A stretch of 64,000 nt of DNA, from contig JBAJFG010000060.1 in NCBI GenBank assembly GCA_037903475.1, positions 372,001-436,000 on the forward strand, in the 5' to 3' direction. The notes beneath the pieces were generated by a model that saw nothing but the letters and a program-made list of their open reading frames with translations, did not search any database and was not told the DNA's origin. The translations under genes were made by a program, and so were the position numbers. This DNA comes from Ancylostoma caninum (lineage: Eukaryota > Nematoda > Chromadorea > Rhabditida > Ancylostomatidae). Within the stretch, counting starts at the first letter, position 1, and every line of letters starts with the position of its first letter. Of the stretch, positions 54,644 to 64,000 are shown in pieces.

Positions 54644-54996
54644 CCTAGATATTTTCTTGAGGGCACGGTTGCCTGATGTGTGGGGAGTGTTCTCTCTATC
54701 GGATCGTATACGACACTCCTATATTCGGTAGCTCCTTCATCTCGCCATTTCTTCCAAACATCCGTAATTTTGAACTTTTAATCGATTTTCTCATCAACAA
54801 TAGACTTGGTTGAAATCGTTGCTCAGAGGCGCGGTTGTCTGTCTAAGCAGGGTACAATGCTGCGTCGACAGATGAAGACATGGAACCGCTACTGAATCTT
54901 GGTCCATCGTTTGCAATGCAATCACTAAAAAAACACTCGACTCAATTTCATACAGGATTCATAAATTCGCGTATCAGATGAGGTAGCGTTACCAGA
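54644..54996. other. Single-copy spacer, nothing recognised
   Basis: No coding frame, repeat or RNA seen between the PLE scrap and the third second-family PLE copy. Confidence 0.4.
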
Positions 54997-55890
54997 AAGG
55001 TCCAACAGTTCTCAGTAAGGTATCCACCCTCCTTTCTTCTCCTCCGTTCCCAAAATCCCACACTGTCCTTCTGAAATCTGTCCCTGACCTGGAGGCCAAG
55101 ATCAGAGCCCCCGAGGTTTGTTGATTTGATGCGTGTCTCTCTGGAAGCATCAAGGTTGAGATTCAATCCAAATCTTACTCCGCGAAGGGATTGAAGCAGC
55201 GCTGAAGAAAAGTATAGAAGAAGAACGTAATGGATAACTATGGGTGACAAAAACGTTACATAGTATTCATACCACAAGCCCTTGACAAGACTCTAGCAAT
55301 ACAGCAATCCAGCATAGAGCAATCGCTGACGACAGTGTCTACGAGCCATGTTCTCGAGTAATTGATTCGCATGTATGTAATTGTTACGAAACGTAGTCAA
55401 GTCTGTCCTCTGTGGGAAGTTCGATGCTAGCGTAAACTCGTGTCTTTGGAATAATCATCCCGAAGTTCCAACGTTTACTCACTCCCTCAGAATCAATAAG
55501 CTCGAGCCGAGCGTTGACTTCGCGAGCGCGAATATATCTGAATCTCACCTTGCGGTGCGCAGTCACAAAGGAAAAGCTGCCTGCTGGTAGAAATTCTTGC
55601 CCCACTTCTACGATTTGTGAGAGCTCACATTGCAGACTCAAATGAATTTATCAATGAGATTCAATACTGCCAGATTCTGGACAAGGCATGCTACGTCAAT
55701 TACGTTAGTTCGATACAATTTTTTTGTATATTAACATCAATAGAACCGCAGCCATCGAAATTCTGATTGAACTGGTGGATGATCATTGCAAAAAAAAAAT
55801 GGAGACATTGGCATTCTCTAGTAAAGACGAAACCCTTTCGACGGCAACACTTCAGTGTAATATATTTCTCAAGGATTCACACGGATTGCG
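54997..55890 (+). mobile_element. PLE (second family), N-terminal part
   Basis: Inverted repeat of 53000-53841, then a motif A neighbourhood: INRTAAIEILIELVDDHCKK, METLAFSSKDETL, TATLQCNIFL. It stops before motif B. Together with 51300-51955 it equals one element's length, split around the inverted copy. Confidence 0.65.
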
Positions 55891-56044
55891 TACTAATCCG
55901 CGCAGTGGTCTGACATCTAGTTTTTTTAACGATTGATGTTAGACGCCATCGAATCGATTTAACAAATATGGACCTAACTCATGACATTTTCCTGAGTAGT
56001 GGACACCGGCGCACCCCTCCTGCATCGCTAGCTATATTTTCAGG

Positions 56045-56475
56045 CGCTCCTCCACTTTTGAGCGCAAGTGCACTCCTATCACAGCAGTAGACCCGTCTCC
56101 CCCCACTTTGGACGCCGGCGCACTTACCACAGCAGTGGACCCGTCTCCCCCCACTTTGGGCGCCGGCGCACCCTTATCACAGCAGTGGACCCGTCTCCCC
56201 CCACTTTGGGCGCCGGCGCACCCTTATCACAGCAGTGGACCCGTCTCCCCCCACTTTGGGCGCCGGCGCACCCTTATCACAGCAGTGGACCCGTCTCCCC
56301 CACTTTGGGCGCCGGCGCACCCTTATCACAGCCGTGGACCCGTCTCCCCCACTTTGGGCGCCGGCGCACCCTTATCACAGCCGTGGACCCGTCTCCCCCA
56401 CTTTGGGCGCCGACGCACCCTTATCACAGCCGTGGACCCGTCTCCCCCACTTTGGGCGCCGACGCACCCTTCATG
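56045..56475 (-). repeat. 50-bp minisatellite (about eight units)
   Basis: Units of 50 bp with GGGTCCACTGCTGTGATAAG and GTGCGCCGGCGCCCAAAG (minus strand) are nearly identical for 56110-56470. It is the same repeat as the 59380-60160 Helitron core, but no Helitron ends flank it. Proline-rich ORFs here are artefacts. Confidence 0.9.
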
Positions 56476-56523
56476 TAACGGTGGAGTGTCGGCATCACTC
56501 TAAGCCACGCCCTCGAATTTCGT

Positions 56524-56526
<3 letters not shown>

Positions 56527-56604
<78 letters not shown>

Positions 56605-56613
56605 ACACACACA
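56527..56613. repeat. (AC)n microsatellite
   Basis: Uninterrupted CA/AC repeat with a single T near 56600. It produces spurious His/Thr and Val/Cys ORFs. Confidence 0.97.
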
Positions 56614-56712
56614 CGTGACACACAAAGTGAGCCTGTTATTACAAGTCATGATTTTCTAGAGATTTAGAAAGAAAAATTCTAGAATTTAGAAAAAAAAATT
56701 TCTTTATTCCTT

Positions 56713-56760
56713 TCCAGCCAACGTTTCGGCGTGATTCGCCTTCTTCAGGGCCTGAAAGGG
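56713..56760 (-). ncRNA. Hammerhead-ribozyme-like motif in PLE 3' region
   Basis: The minus strand shows CTGAAGA, an extra A, stem II GGCG-AATCA-CGCC, then GAAAC-GTT. Flanks CCTTTCAGGCC and GGCTGGAAAGG pair over 11 positions (one mismatch, one G-U), as stem I of a type I hammerhead would. Stem III would be the minimal self-complementary ACGU, as in dimer-acting variants. Hammerheads are a known feature of Penelope-like elements. The extra A before stem II is a departure from the canonical core, so activity is uncertain. Confidence 0.5.
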
Positions 56761-56957
56761 CTACACAACTCGTGGACTCTACCAGACTTAGTGCATCAGC
56801 AGATCAAGCCAAAAGCCCAACACGTTATGTTTCAATCAGCGAAAAGTCTTCAAAGCTAGCACAAACTTTTCGTTCCACAGCTAGCTAGACGCAACTTGCT
56901 AGCAGCGAATATACATATTTGGCAAGTGAGAACTAACCGGTTCGATCACGTTTAGGA

Positions 56958-57500
56958 TCAAACTGACATAGATCTTGATGCCAGTTCATTTGCGGTTGTA
57001 AGATATTCATCCTTCCGGTTTATTTGCGGGCATCTGGATTTTATCCAGAAAGCTTTAAGTGTCTTGCGTGTTTCTATTTCAGATTCGTGAGCTAGTATGC
57101 TTACTTGGACTTCGAAATCGTTCCCGTTATGCCTACTCAGCCGATGTGTCCCTAATGGTGTTGATTTACGGGAGTTTCGTTTTCCATCTGAGTGCTCTTT
57201 GATTCTGAGACTTAAGGGTCGCGCTGATTCACCTATATAATTGTCGCCGCAGAGTTTGCATGTTATTTGGTACACGGTCCCAGAAATCATACAATCTCCC
57301 TCTCTGCCTGATGGACATATGATACAATTCGGTGTCGAGCAGAGGTGATCGTAGAGGCGATTTCTTACCAATCGGCGTTTCACGTTATCGGGTAGGGTGT
57401 CCACGAGGTTGAACAAACTGTCTAAACCAGACTTTTTCAAGCAGTTGCGTATGGAACTGCTCATCTCGTCTGATATAAACGGGATGCATAAAAAGATCAT
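56958..57500 (-). pseudogene. GIY-YIG endonuclease domain of PLE (longest open frame)
   Basis: 180 codons: SSSIRNCLKKSGLDSLFNLV linker, CSTPNCIICPSGREGDC cysteine cluster, GTVYQITCKLCGDNYIGESA, RPLSLRIKEH, then PLGTHRLSRHNGNDFEV and TRKTLKAFWIKSRCPQINRK. The GIY-YIG signature, conserved Arg and Glu (R..EH) and Asn-containing tail are all present, so this domain looks catalytically complete although its RT is broken. Confidence 0.85.
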
Positions 57501-57880
57501 TTTTTGCGAAGTAGTGCTGAGCTGCTTGCTGGAAAGCGTCTCTTCATGACTCTTGCGTTTGGTGCAGGGGATTGTGAGTGCATACCCGTTTGATTCGGCT
57601 ATCGATCGGGCAAGTTGGATAGATTCTCGTTTTTCTTCTACGCCAGAGCAAACCCCTAGGTTTCTCCCTGGTAAGCTTAGTGTGCTTCGTCTGTTCGTTC
57701 AACAGTTCAAAACACTTATGCATTCCTTTCTGGGTGGAACATATGACGAAGCAATCGTCAACATATTTGCGGAAGAGTATTGGTTTGTGCATCAGTACAG
57801 ATTTTCGATCCTCGCCATGAAAACTCCCGCGAGAACAGGAGCTAGTCTCTACCCCATGGCGATATATATATATATATATA

Positions 57881-59160
57881 TCATACTTTGTATATATTAC
57901 AGACATTATGTGACTCTGTGCGTGCGTGTGCACACGCACTCTGATTGGTCAGTGATGGTGATTGGTGGTGATTGCGAGATCATATAAAAAACTAAGAACG
58001 GGTATGGTGTGGTGGAGTGGGGTAGAGAGATGGTCGACCGGAAGGTCCAGCGATGTGCAACGGTGCCTCATAAAGTGAGGAAACACCTGGAGACGGGTCC
58101 AACGGTGTGATAAGGGTGCGGCGTCGTTCAAAAGTGGGGAAACGTCTGGAGTCGGGTCCAACAGTGTGATAAGGGTGCGCCGGCGTCCAAAGGTGGGGAC
58201 ACACCTGGAGTAGGGTCCAACAGTGTGATAAGGGTGCGCCGGCGTCCAAAAGTGGGGAAACGCCTGGAGTAGGGTCCAACGGTGTGATAAGGGTGCGCCG
58301 GCGTCCAAAAGTGGGGAAACACCCGCAGTCGGGTCCAACGGTGTGATAAGGGTGCGCCGGCGTCCAAAAGTGGGGAAACACCCGCAGTCGGGTCCAACGG
58401 TGTGATAAGGGTGCGCTGGCGTCTAAAAGTGGGGAAACGCCTGGAGTCGGGTCCAACGGTGTGATGAGGGTGCGCCGGCGTCCAAAAGTGGGAAAACGCC
58501 TTGAGTCGGTTCCAACGGTGTGATAAGGGTGCGCCGGCGTCCAAAAGTGGGGAAACGCATAGAGTCGGCTCCAACGGTGTGATAAGGGTGCGCCGGCTTC
58601 CAAAAGTGGGGATGCGCTTGGAGTCGGGTTCAACGGTGCGATAAGGGTGTGCAAGCTCCGCAAGTAATAGGAATTCGCTAGAAGTGTCTATTTCTGCATG
58701 AGGGTTACGCTTACCCTGTTTCTGCGGACGCTCCCACCTAAATCACCTAGATGTATAATGTTTCCTTTCGTATCCGTGTTCTCTTCCCATTCCGTTTGTG
58801 TTTGAATGAACCACTCCCTCCTTTCCGTTTATATACACCGGTGGCCCCTTATCACTTGAATGACCACAACAACCAGTTGAGCCTTAATCATTTCGAGATA
58901 ACATTCGCACTGAATCGGTTACACTCAATTCTTCACGACCACTAACTTCGCTCATATGGGAGGGCGTAACTTGGTTCATATGCGAGAAAGCAACAACTAC
59001 GGAATCGAGGGCATCTCAGGATAGCGGAAGAAGTGCGTGGAAGGATACAGATTTTATCAATCCATTTACACTTCTGTGCCTGCTTTCAACATACAGTATG
59101 CGAGCGAAGCGAGCATCAATAAAAGTCTGGAAGTCCGGCGTTAGCCGGACGGCCAGACTG

Positions 59161-59161
<1 letters not shown>
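57881..59161 (+). mobile_element. Helitron, type III, with 60-bp minisatellite core
   Basis: Begins A|TCATACTTTGTATATATTAC. Ends AGTCCGGCGTTAGCCGGAC (perfect 7-bp hairpin), nine bases, CTGG|T, the canonical Helitron 3' layout. Core 58060-58650 is about ten 60-bp units with GTCCAACGGTGTGATAAGGG, TGCGCCGGCG and AAAAGTGGGGAAACGCC. Subterminal TGCGAGCGAAGCGAGCATC. No protein. Inserted in a TA-rich stretch in the PLE. Confidence 0.8.
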
Positions 59162-59203
<42 letters not shown>

Positions 59204-59206
59204 ATA

Positions 59207-60653
59207 TCACTACTTATAATAACGCGCTTTGTCTGTCTGTGAGTGTACGTGTGTGTCAGAACGTTACGAAATTAGTCCATTCAGTTTCCGAATCAGTATT
59301 GAGCGGTGAACTAACATCGATAACACATTAGTTGATATCTGCGATATTGTAACGGTCGAGTAGGTCGAGTAGGCCGGCACTCAAAAGTGGGGGAGTCGGG
59401 TACAAAGGTGTGATAAGTGTGCGCCGGCGTCCAAAAGTGGGGAAACGCCTGGAGTCGGGTCCACCACTGTGGTAAGGGTGTGCCGGCGCCCAGAAGTGGG
59501 GGAGACGGGTCCAGCACTGTGATAAGGCCCCGCCGGCACTCAAAAGTGGGGGAGTCGGGTCCAAAGATGTGATAAGAGTGCGCCGGCGTCCAAAAGTGGG
59601 AAAACGCCTGGAGTCGGGTCCACCACTGTGGTAAGGGTGCGCCGGCGTCCAAAAGTGGGAAAACGCCTGGAGTCGGGTCCACCACTGTGGTAAGGGTGTG
59701 CCGGCGCCCAGAAGTGGGGGAGACGGGTCCACCACTGTGATAAGGGTGCGCTGGCGCCCGTAAGTGGAGAGACGGGTCCACCGCTGTAACAAGGCCCGCC
59801 GGCACTCAAAAGAGGGGGAGTCGGGTCCAACGGTGTGATAAGGGTGCGTCGGCGCCCAAAAGTGGGGGGACGGGGCCAACGTTGTGGAAAGCCCCGCCGG
59901 TACCCAGAAGTGGGGGAGACGGGTCCACCACAGTGATAAGGGTGCGCCGGCGCCCAGAAGTGGGGGAGACGGGTCTACCACTGTGATAAGGGTGCGCTGG
60001 CGCCCAGAAGTGGGGGAGATGGGTCCACCACTGTGATAAGTGTGCGCTGACGCCCAGAAGTGGGGAAGATGGAGCCACCACTGTGATAAGGGTGCGCCGG
60101 CACCCAAAGGTGGGGAAACGCATGACGGTCCAGCGTTGTGATAAGGGCGCCCGCGTCCAGAAAAGGAAGTTCGTCACGGCCTAGGTGAATTTCTTCATGT
60201 ATGGTGACCTGGCACCCGTTCCGGCTATTCCTTCTACCTATGTGACCTAGGTGCGCGTTATTCCAATCCGCATTCCCCTCCTCATTCCAGTCCATTTCTA
60301 TTTGAATCGACCCCACCCTTCACTCTGTTTTTATACATGGGCAGACCCTTATCACTTGAGTTACCACAACAACCTGCTAAAGATAGATTATTTCAAGAGA
60401 GCATTTCCACTGAATCGGCTACGTCCAATTAACAACGGCCACTAGGGCCAATCAAAAGAAATCACTTCTCCCACGTGGAGGAAGGCCACCGCTCACGCGA
60501 TCGAGAGCCTTCCAAAAGTCGATGGACTTACTCCGGGGGTACAGGACCTACTAAATCTGTCCACCTTTTTTCTGCATCGTATGCGGAGTATGCGAGCGAA
60601 GCGAGCATCAGTGGAAGTCTGGAAGTCCGGCGTTAGCCGGACGGCCAGACTGG
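59207..60653 (+). mobile_element. Helitron, type III, with 50/60-bp minisatellite core
   Basis: Begins A|TCACTACTTATAATAACG and ends with the same GTCCGGCGTTAGCCGGAC hairpin and CTGG|T at 60653. The core 59380-60160 mixes 50-bp units (GTCCACCACTGTGATAAGGG ... AGAAGTGGGGGAGACGG) with 60-bp units. It lies only 45 bp (all TA repeat) from the preceding Helitron. ORFs of 259 and 164 codons on the minus strand are repeat artefacts. Confidence 0.8.
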
Positions 60654-60715
60654 TATTATATATATATGATAATCATATATCCTCTTATATATATATATAT
60701 ATATATATATGAGAT

Positions 60716-60800
60716 ATGTATATGATTGTCACCGATCAGCTCATGCACAACCGCTGAGCAATGCTCAGTCGTCCGCTGGTGACAATCGTGTATATGTAGT
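60716..60800. repeat. Two-tier hairpin
   Basis: GTATATGATTGTCACC near 60718 pairs with GGTGACAATCGTGTATAT near 60778. Inside lies CTGAGC-AAT-GCTCAG. It sits between a TA microsatellite and the PLE 3'-end fragment. Non-coding. Confidence 0.6.
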
Positions 60801-60819
60801 AGTGTGCGGAGAAACATCC

Positions 60820-61045
60820 CGCATTGATGGAACACCGGGTGAGTTTCCTCTTTGCAGTCGGTACTCATGGTTATCTGCCCGGAATAGTTGAAAGTGCAGG
60901 TCAGAGGAGGTGTTTGATGGGTTAGAGCGCAGATTCAAGGAAATTGATCCACTTTCAGGACTTGAAAACGACTTTTTGTCGAAACGTCGGGCAATAAAGG
61001 TGTTCCTATAACAACCTGTATGGCAGAAAAAACATTGAAGATATC
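60820..61045 (+). mobile_element. PLE 3'-end fragment, copy of 2944-3165
   Basis: Shares CACCGGGTGAGTTTCCTCTT, GGTTATCTGCCCGGAAT, GAGGAGGTGTTTGATGGG and the TTTTTGTCGAAACGTCGG 3' motif with 2944-3165. It runs directly into an oppositely oriented PLE RT fragment at 61046. Confidence 0.6.
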
Positions 61046-61255
61046 AATCGTCAACATATCTGCAGTAGAGCATTGGTTTATGCATCAGTACAGGATTTTC
61101 GATCTTCGCCATGAAAACCCCGCGAGAACAGGAGCTAGCCTCTACCCCATGGTGAGCCCTCTGATTTGTGCGTAGTATTTTCCCGACCATCAAAATATGT
61201 TGAAATACACTCTCGTAGGAGCCTCATGATATAGGCAACTGAAAGGCCATATAAT
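61046..61255 (-). pseudogene. PLE RT fragment around motif B
   Basis: Minus strand: YGLSVAYIMRLLRECISTYF, DGREKYYAQIRG (read across a frame shift), then MG-stop-RLAPVLAG. It carries the same TAG in motif B as the element at 57857, so both descend from an already dead source or share ancestry after the mutation. Confidence 0.65.
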
Positions 61256-61260
61256 CTATA

Positions 61261-62979
61261 TCTATTAAACAAAGCGCCGTAAAGGGGCTAGAGATACGCG
61301 GCGGCACTCACAGACACCGCAATCTCGAGACGCAGACTGTGCGGCGAAATGGCCGATTTCTAGGGACTCAGGCACATTCGTTTCGGGACTCGCAATTACG
61401 TCACTGCTGGCTCTCCCGCATGCACGGGATGGTGATTTCATCACCTTCGCTGGCGCTCTCGCAGCATTGGGGTGAGGGAGTGTTTAAAAGTTTTCAAGTT
61501 GCACAATGTACGCAGCAGGAAAACCACCCCACCATTGTTGCGACGATGTGTGCACTTGTAAAAAGAAATGGACGGGTGTTATGAGAGCTGTAGCGTCTCG
61601 GAAGTTTCGGAGAAGCTGGACCTGCGCGGTCGATTCCACTGATGGGTGCTATTGCCGCATCCCCGGCTGAATTGTCGCAGCGATTGCGTAGTCACGACAT
61701 ACATTCGTTTCGACAAAGCTTATGCACTAACAAAGAGTAAAAGCCTCAATATATGAAGGCATGACATTGTGTATCCAGTCAACTCTATACTGATACGGGT
61801 CCACCGATGGAGAAAGGTCTCGCCATGCCCCGGCGCTCTGGGGAACGCCATGACACTGTTCCAGCGATGGAGAAAAGGCCCGCCAGGACTCAATGCTGTG
61901 GGGAACGCCTTTATACGGGTCCAGCGATGGAGAAAAGGCCCGCCAGGGCCCATTGGTGCGGGGACGCCAAGGTACGGATCCACCGATGAAGAAAGGGCCC
62001 ACCGTGTGCCAGTGCTGTGGGGAACGCCTTTAGACGGGTCCAGCGATGGAGAAAAGGCCCGCCAGGGCCCAATGGTGTGGGGACGCCATGACACGGGTCC
62101 AGCGATGGAGAAAAGACCCGCCAGGGCCCAATGGTGCGGGGAACGCCATGACATGGGTCCAGCGATGAAGAAAGGGCCCGTCGTAGCCAAGGACGGGTCC
62201 GCCGTAGTCAAGCGGTCTGATAAACGCCGGGATACGGGTTCGTCGACTGTAAAAAAGGGTCCGATACGGTTCCCCAGATGGAGAAAGGGTCTGGCACAGC
62301 CCTACAGTAAGAAAATCGCGAAAACTCTGGTCCACCGATGGAGGAAGAACCCGTTGTAGCATAATGATGTGGAGAACGTCAGGATACGGGTTCACTTTAG
62401 TCCGATAGTGTTGAGAATGCCAGGATGCGAAGCCGCCCCTGGAGAACGGATCCGGCTTGCCCCAACTGTGAGGAATGCGCCAGAATGCGGGCGCTCAGAT
62501 GGAGGAAAGGCCCGCCAGTAGTGTGGATAACACCACGATACGGGTCCGCCAATATAGGATTGGTCCGCTGTGACAAGTGTCGGTAAAGTGGAGAATACCA
62601 GGATACGGTTCAGGACTAATAGTGAAGATGGCGCCAGAATACGGGTCCACAGATGGAAGAAAGCCCACTGTGGCCCAGTAGTGTGGAAAACACTCGGATA
62701 CGATTGCGCTTTGTTCCGTAGTGTCGGAAACTGCAGAATACAGTTCTGCTGATGGAGGACGCGTCTGCGTTGGCCCGCTAGTGAGAAATACGCACGAATA
62801 CGCCATACGGTGGAGAACGAACTTCTCATGCTCATACTCAGCTCACAAAAAGGACTTCATGTTTGGGCCCACTAAAAGATTGGTTCTGCTTCTTTATCAA
62901 TTTTCTAGAGATTTGGCAAGTGTGAAGCGTCCCAAGTGGCTGCCCCACCCCACTTTCTAGCGTCCCGAAGGGGCACTAG
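61261..62979 (+). mobile_element. Type II Helitron-like element, complete
   Basis: Starts A|TCTATTAAACAAAGCGCC and ends with the CGTCCCGAAGGGGCA hairpin plus CTAG|T at 62979. 1.7 kb, minisatellite 61790-62830 (GGTCCAGCGATGGAGAAAAG, GCCCGCCAGGGCCCAATGG units). Its 5' region is shared with 7329-7760 and, inverted, 54543-54210. Confidence 0.75.
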
Positions 62980-62995
62980 TATATATATATATATA

Positions 62996-64000
62996 TCATG
63001 ATATATAATAAAGGGCTTAGTCTGTCACGTGTGTGTGGGTATGGGTGAAACGAAATTCCCTGATTGGTCAGTGATGTTGATTGTGAGGTCAACATGATGA
63101 TAGAGACGGGTATGGTGAGGTTCAAAAAATGAATAGAAGCTCTAACGGAAGGGAAAGTGGAGGGCGACGGGTCTACCACGGTTTGGAAGATACGACGGCC
63201 TCAGGAAGTGGAGAGACGCCGTGAGGAGGATCCAACGGTGTGATAAGGGTGCGCCGGCGTCCAAAAGTGGGGAAACGCCTGGAGTCGCGTCCAACGGTGT
63301 GATAAGGGTGCGCCGGCGTCCAAAAGTCGGGAGACGCCCGGAGTCGGGTCCAACGGCTTGATAAGGGTGCGCCGGCGTTCAACAGTGGGGAACCGCCTGG
63401 AGGCGGGTCCAACGCTGTGATAAGGATGCGCCTGCGTCCAAAAGTGGGGGAACGCCTGGAGTCTTGTCCAATGGTGTGACAAAGGTGCGCCGGCATCCAC
63501 ATGTGATAGGAATTCGCTAGGAGGGCCTATTTCTGCATGAGCGGTAAGCTTACCCTGTTTCGGCGGACCCTCCTACCTAAATCACCTAGATGCACGTTGT
63601 TTCCCTTTGTATCCTTGTTCTCCTCCCATTCCGTTTGTGCCTGAATGAACCACTTGTTCTTTCCCATTTATATACACCGGTGGACCCTCATCACTTGAAT
63701 TACCTCAACAACCAGTTGAGCCTAAATCATTTCAAGATAACATTTACACTAAATTGATTACACTCAATTCTTCACGGTCACTAACTTCGCTCATATGGGA
63801 GAACATAACTTCGTTAATATGGGGGAAAGCTGCCACCTACGGGATCAAGGGCTTCTCAGGAGAGCGATAGAACTGCGTGGAAGGAAAGAGAATTTATCAA
63901 TCCATTTACACTTTTGTGTTTGCTTTCAACGTGCAGTATGCGAGCGAAGCGAGCATCCATAGAAGTCTAGAAGCCCGGCGTTAGCCGGACGGCCAGGCTG
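62996..64000 (+). mobile_element. Helitron, type III, running to the window end
   Basis: Begins A|TCATGATATATAATAAAGG, only a TA microsatellite (16 bp) after the previous element. Five 60-bp units at 63180-63500. The subterminal TGCGAGCGAAGCGAGCATC, the GCCCGGCGTTAGCCGGAC hairpin and GGCCAGGCTG at the last base place the 3' terminus (CTGG) exactly at or one base beyond position 64000. Confidence 0.75.

Larger units (their letters stand above)
56705..57860 (-). mobile_element. Penelope-like element with near-intact GIY-YIG domain and hammerhead-like 3' motif
   Basis: Minus strand: degraded motif B (MG-stop-RLAPVLAGVFMARIE at about 57857-57800, Gln CAG to TAG), motif C FRKYVDDCFVICSTQK (57775-57730), ELLNEQTKHTKLTREK, a frame break, then the GIY-YIG frame 56958-57500 and the 3' UTR. 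Upstream RT sequence is lost: the element is cut by the Helitron-like insertion whose left end is at 57881. The same RT region survives separately at 61050-61255. Confidence 0.85.

Noticed and set aside
56235..56621. ORFs ending in long His/Thr or Val/Cys runs
   Set aside because: Translation of the (AC)n microsatellite.
58060..58660. CRISPR-like or satellite-encoded array of regularly spaced repeats
   Set aside because: The whole 60-bp unit is conserved, with no variable spacers and no cas genes, in an intron-bearing genome: a minisatellite within a Helitron.

Overview
This window looks like a transposon-saturated piece of a nematode nuclear genome, most likely a strongylid (hookworm-like) parasite. 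The evidence is GT-AG introns with short pyrimidine-rich TTTCAG-type acceptors, tiny introns (55-73 bp) next to multi-kilobase ones, and a dense mix of Penelope-like (PLE), RTE-like, mariner and Helitron-like elements. There is no prokaryotic gene organisation, operon, CRISPR or rRNA. The clade assignment is an inference.

Host genes. The best-supported gene is on the minus strand. Seven exons (46563-46695, 45261-45378, 21063-21189, 20887-21002, 11870-11989, 2485-2617, 2286-2411) encode, in the correct order, successive pieces of an ANF-type extracellular ligand-binding domain like that of nematode receptor guanylyl cyclases. Reading phases agree at every junction where two recognised exons are neighbours, except the last, which is off by one base. 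The gene runs across at least 44 kb, and its 24-kb, 9.3-kb and 8.9-kb introns are filled with repeats. Inside the 24-kb intron, on the plus strand, lies a second spliced gene (31810-34385) with a leucine-rich-repeat-like stretch. A small proline/arginine-rich two-exon reading (34669-34910) follows it.

Layout. 1-1.1 kb holds two facing tRNA-derived SINE-like copies. 2.3-2.6 kb holds two gcy exons; 2.9-3.35 kb a PLE end; 6.4-6.6 kb twin palindromes; 7.3-9.2 kb a Helitron-like element; 9.8-11.7 kb a MITE, RTE pieces and a tRNA-like relic. 11.9 kb is a gcy exon, 12.1-12.5 kb a fold-back element, 13.5 kb an RT fragment and 14.7-16.4 kb a PLE. 18.8-20.5 kb has a PLE piece and a small Helitron, and 20.9-21.2 kb two gcy exons. 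23.5-26.8 kb is a 3.2-kb near-perfect palindrome. 26.6-36.8 kb has minisatellite-cored Helitron-like elements around the LRR-like gene. 37.2-38.7 kb is a dead RTE element, 39.1-42.1 kb a PLE split by a mariner, and 42.3-43.7 kb a 5'-truncated PLE copy with target-site duplication. 45.3-46.7 kb holds gcy exons, 48.3-51.3 kb Helitron-like elements, 51.3-55.9 kb three facing PLE fragments, and 56.0-64.0 kb a run of Helitrons, minisatellites and another PLE.

The most striking pattern is a ~60-bp (or 50-bp) minisatellite unit, recognisably the same sequence, that forms the core of Helitron-like elements with different ends. Nearly all long ORFs in those cores are repeat artefacts. No autonomous Helitron Rep/helicase was seen.
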